Position numbers and translations under genes: made by a program | Shown here: positions 61,522 to 64,000 of the stretch, in pieces | Layout of the letters: each line of letters begins with the position of its first letter | Position numbering within the stretch: position 1 is the stretch's first letter | From: Microbacterium allomyrinae | GTDB lineage: Bacteria > Actinomycetota > Actinomycetes > Actinomycetales > Microbacteriaceae | Length of the DNA: 64,000 nucleotides | Direction of reading: 5' to 3' | NCBI RefSeq assembly: GCF_020682705.1 | Contig: NZ_JAGTTN010000003.1 | Span: 310,001-374,000, forward strand | The notes under the pieces: model-generated | The model's database searches: none | Seen by the model: only the letters and a program-made list of their open reading frames with translations | What the model was told of the DNA's origin: nothing

Positions 61522-61853
61522 GGGGTCCTCCGCACGAGACCACGCGAGACTTCGGCGCGAAGATCGTCGAAAGAGGCGGATGCCGCGCTCGGCAGCGCAC
61601 GGATCACCACGTCAGTGCCCGATTCCAGCGTCGGAAGTGACTCGGCGCACAGCGCCTTGAGGCGACGACGGACGGTGTTGCGCACGACGGCGCCACCGAC
61701 CTGGCGGCTGACGATGAAGCCGAACCGCGCCGGACCATCGGTCACGACGCGGTTCACATAGGTCACGGTGTGCGTTCCGGCACGCCGACGACCCCGACGG
61801 ACGACGGCCTTGTAATCCGCTCCGCGGGTGAGTCGGTTCGGCCTCGCCAGCAC
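61518..61853 (-). CDS. rnpA: Ribonuclease P protein component
   Basis: 111 aa, basic. RNase P signature [16 protein letters not shown] near residue 63 and [17 protein letters not shown]. Binds the catalytic RNA to mature tRNA 5' ends. GTG start at 61853, ten bases after rpmH. Confidence 0.96.
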   Translation of the reverse strand: MLARPNRLTRGADYKAVVRRGRRRAGTHTVTYVNRVVTDGPARFGFIVSRQVGGAVVRNTVRRRLKALCAESLPTLESGTDVVIRALPSAASASFDDLRAEVSRGLVRRTP

Positions 61854-61862
61854 CGCTCGGTT

Positions 61863-62000
61863 TTACGCCGAGAGCTCGGTGCGCCCCTTGAGGCGACGAG
61901 CCGCGAGAATCGAACGTCCGGCACGCGTGCGCATGCGGGCACGGAAGCCGTGCTTCTTGGCGCGGCGGCGGTTGTTCGGCTGGAAAGTGCGCTTGCTCAT
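61863..62000 (-). CDS. rpmH: 50S ribosomal protein L34
   Basis: 45 aa: starts [16 protein letters not shown] and ends RTELSA, the standard L34. First gene of the minus-strand rpmH-rnpA-yidD-yidC-jag-rsmG cluster, divergent from dnaA. ATG 62000 preceded by a weak purine stretch (GGAAGTAGTCC). Confidence 0.98.
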   Translation of the reverse strand: MSKRTFQPNNRRRAKKHGFRARMRTRAGRSILAARRLKGRTELSA

Positions 62001-62248
62001 TTTGGGGACTACTTCCGATCAGGTGTCACCGGGACGCTCGAGACCGGGGACGGGTGTACAAGGGGACGGCCGTGTAGGCACAAGTCAACCGATTAAGGCT
62101 ACGTCGATATGGCCCAGAACTCAAACCGGGATCCGCGCGCGGGCATTATGCCCGCGAGGCACTCGTGCACCTGGCACCGACACGCGGGCCGGTCCTACAG
62201 TGGAGTTTGCTCATGCGACGCCTGCTGACTAGCGTGGCTCCGGCACTT

Positions 62249-62257
62249 ATCCACAGG
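62249..62257 (+). promoter_or_regulatory. DnaA box in the rpmH/dnaA intergenic region
   Basis: Perfect TTATCCACA 56 bases before the dnaA ATG, consistent with autoregulation. The 312-base gap 62001-62312 should also contain the divergent rpmH and dnaA promoters; I could not place them with confidence. Confidence 0.8.
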
Positions 62258-62312
62258 CCAGGCACCGCGTTTCCGCGGCATCCGGTGGAGTCATCAACAA
62301 CCCGGGGGAGCC

Positions 62313-63782
62313 ATGTCACCGCACGAAATACCAGATGTCCCGGTCTGGTCGGCCGTGCTCGACGAGCTCCTGAAAGACGAGCGGATCACGCCGCAGCTGC
62401 ACGGATTCCTCAGTCTCGCCGTCGCGCAGGGCGTCATGGGCGGCACGCTCTATCTGGATGTGCCCAACGATCTCACCGCCGCGCAGTTCACCAAGCGCAT
62501 GCGGGCTCCGATCATGGAGGCCCTCGCTCGCGTGGAACAGGTCGACCACAGCCCGGCCACCACGTTCCGCGTCGTCGTCAACCCCGATCTGGCAGACGCG
62601 CACCTCACCGCCCCTCTTCCGGTGCAGTCGAACGGCATCTCGAACGGCACCCTGCAGTCCGGGTCCCTTCCGACGACGTCGGCCGCGGCATCCATCGGAC
62701 GCGCGCCGCTCGACGAGGCCAAGGAACCCGTCTCCACCGTCTCGCGCAGCGATACCCGTCTGAACCCCAAGTACACGTTCGACAATTTCGTCATCGGTCA
62801 GTCCAACCGCTTCGCGCATGCCGCCGCGGTCGCCGTCGCCGAGGCTCCGGCCAAGGCGTACAACCCGCTGTTCATCTACGGCGATTCGGGCCTCGGCAAG
62901 ACGCATCTGCTCCACGCCATCGGCGACTACGCGCTCAGCCTGTACGCCGGCATCCGGGTTCGATACGTCTCGAGCGAGGAGTTCACGAACGACTTCATCA
63001 ACTCGATCGCGAACAACCGCGGATCGGCATTCCAGGCGCGGTACCGGGATGTCGACATCCTTCTCATCGACGACATCCAGTTCCTGCAGGGTCGTGCTGA
63101 GACGCAGGAGGCGTTCTTCCACACCTTCAACCAGCTGCACGATCACGACAAGCAGGTCGTGATCACGAGCGATGTGCCCCCGAAGCACCTCACCGGCTTC
63201 GAGGACCGCATGCGCAGTCGCTTCGAGTGGGGCCTGATCACCGACGTCCAGGCACCGGACCTCGAGACCCGCATCGCGATCCTCCGCAAGAAGGCGCAGT
63301 CGGAGCGACTGCACATTCCCGACGAGGTGCTCGAGTACATCGCGACGGTGGTGTCGTCCAACATCCGCGAACTCGAGGGCGCCCTCATCCGCGTCTCGGC
63401 ATTCGCCAGCCTGAACCGCTCGACGCTGGATATGTCGCTCGCACAGACGGTGCTGCGCGACATCGTCGATCAGGACGACGCCAATGTCATCTCACCGACC
63501 GACATCATCACGGCCACCGCCGCCTACTTCAAGCTGACGGTCGACGACCTGTACGGTTCGAGCCGATCGCAGCAGGTGGCTCAGGCGCGCCAGATCGCGA
63601 TGTACCTGTGCCGCGAGCGAACGAGCCTGTCCCTGCCCAAGATCGGGCAGCTGTTCGGCAACCGTGATCACACCACCGTGATGTACGCCTACAAGAAGAT
63701 CAGCGAGCTCATGAAAGAGCGGCGATCCATCTACAACCAGGTCTCCGAGATCACCGCACAGCTCGGTCGCAACGGCCGCTGA
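62313..63782 (+). CDS. dnaA: Chromosomal replication initiator DnaA
   Basis: 489 aa. Domain I (~1-90) and a short variable linker (~95-145) precede the AAA+ domain: [19 protein letters not shown], Walker [15 protein letters not shown], Walker [14 protein letters not shown], and sensor 2 region [16 protein letters not shown]. Domain IV carries the DnaA-box-binding helix ([20 protein letters not shown]). Binds DnaA boxes and opens oriC. ATG 62313 after GGGGGAG. Confidence 0.98.
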   Translation: MSPHEIPDVPVWSAVLDELLKDERITPQLHGFLSLAVAQGVMGGTLYLDVPNDLTAAQFTKRMRAPIMEALARVEQVDHSPATTFRVVVNPDLADAHLTAPLPVQSNGISNGTLQSGSLPTTSAAASIGRAPLDEAKEPVSTVSRSDTRLNPKYTFDNFVIGQSNRFAHAAAVAVAEAPAKAYNPLFIYGDSGLGKTHLLHAIGDYALSLYAGIRVRYVSSEEFTNDFINSIANNRGSAFQARYRDVDILLIDDIQFLQGRAETQEAFFHTFNQLHDHDKQVVITSDVPPKHLTGFEDRMRSRFEWGLITDVQAPDLETRIAILRKKAQSERLHIPDEVLEYIATVVSSNIRELEGALIRVSAFASLNRSTLDMSLAQTVLRDIVDQDDANVISPTDIITATAAYFKLTVDDLYGSSRSQQVAQARQIAMYLCRERTSLSLPKIGQLFGNRDHTTVMYAYKKISELMKERRSIYNQVSEITAQLGRNGR

Positions 63783-64000
63783 CCACCCGCTCCACGTCAT
63801 AGGACGTCAGGCTGCGCCGCTCGGCGCCATATGCCGCAAGAAGTCCTTGACACGCCCGGTTCACAGGGCCAAGATTCCGGTTCTTCACAGTGTGGAAAAC
63901 CTGTGGATAACTCTCCGACCCTGCGGAAACTCCTGTGAGCGATCGGGGCCCGCCTGTGGATGAATCGGGAAAGTCCGGGGCGCGTCTTCCGACATCCTGC
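63783..64000. other. oriC: Left part of oriC (dnaA-dnaN intergenic region, cut by window edge)
   Basis: After the dnaA stop there is no ORF. DnaA-box-like sites: TGTGGAAAA (63891-63899), TGTGGATAA (63902-63910, perfect) and TGTGGATGA (63955-63963), all in one orientation. The dnaA-dnaN gap is the usual origin of actinobacteria; the rest lies beyond the window. Confidence 0.8.

Noticed and set aside
1..64000. Prophage, integrase or insertion-sequence genes
   Set aside because: No transposase, integrase or phage structural genes were found in any frame; the only mobile-like DNA is short palindromic repeats.

Overview
The window is chromosomal DNA of a high-GC actinobacterium, most likely a Microbacterium or close Microbacteriaceae relative. 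This rests on the origin-proximal gene order dnaA / rpmH-rnpA-yidD-yidC-jag-rsmG-parA-parB with trxA-trxB-murJ-(DUF6049)-methyltransferase-cca beyond it, on a separate rpsF-ssb-rpsR-rplI plus dnaB group, and on actinobacterial accessory genes such as actinobacterial sugar ABC operons and LAxTG wall proteins. The right edge ends inside the replication origin; the left edge cuts a malG gene.

Layout. 1-5.9 kb: a minus-strand maltodextrin operon (GH13 enzyme, AAC(3)-family acetyltransferase, MalE, MalF, MalG) with LacI-type operators. 6.0-8.5 kb: a TetR regulator with a leaderless promoter, and a TetR-operator-controlled set of two tiny paralogous membrane proteins plus a DHA2 efflux transporter. 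8.5-19 kb: a second sugar locus, with two permeases, a Tat-exported binding protein, an FAD oxidoreductase and a TatA paralogue on the minus strand, a divergent IclR regulator and a secreted GH31 glycosidase, sharing CCACTnAGTGG-type operators. 19-28 kb: assorted metabolic enzymes and regulators and a secreted, wall-anchored amidase. 28-34.6 kb: dnaB with a cluster of DnaA boxes in front of it, two secreted surface proteins (one with six chaplin-like repeats) and the rpsF-ssb-rpsR-rplI operon. 34.7-42 kb: a macrolide-type glycosyltransferase with a divergent TetR, an uncharacterised protein, an FBP-like zinc protein, and an aldehyde dehydrogenase/DUF779/AcoR-like regulator locus carrying two copies of a 54-base hairpin repeat. 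42-50.7 kb: conserved envelope/thioredoxin block. 50.9-53.3 kb: a DGPF protein and its ECF42-type sigma factor, the latter broken by a one-base frameshift at the centre of a perfect 22-base palindrome. 53.3-59.5 kb: chromosome-segregation locus. 59.5-64 kb: rpmH-side genes, dnaA and the start of oriC.

The most striking feature is the segregation locus. I count 14 intact or near-intact parS sites (TGTTTCACGTGAAACA type) in about 6 kb. Ten lie in two gene-free arrays flanking parB-parA and a GIY-YIG nuclease gene. Each array unit is a REP-like hairpin (GATCGAGTAGCGCGCC-AGCGCGTATCGAGATC type) followed about 40-50 bases later by parS, with a repeat period of about 150-168 bases. The two arrays are inverted relative to each other, so parAB plus the nuclease sit between inverted arms of one repeat family. 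This looks like a centromere that has grown by amplification of a hairpin-parS module; whether it is mobile, and whether the GIY-YIG protein takes part, is inference.
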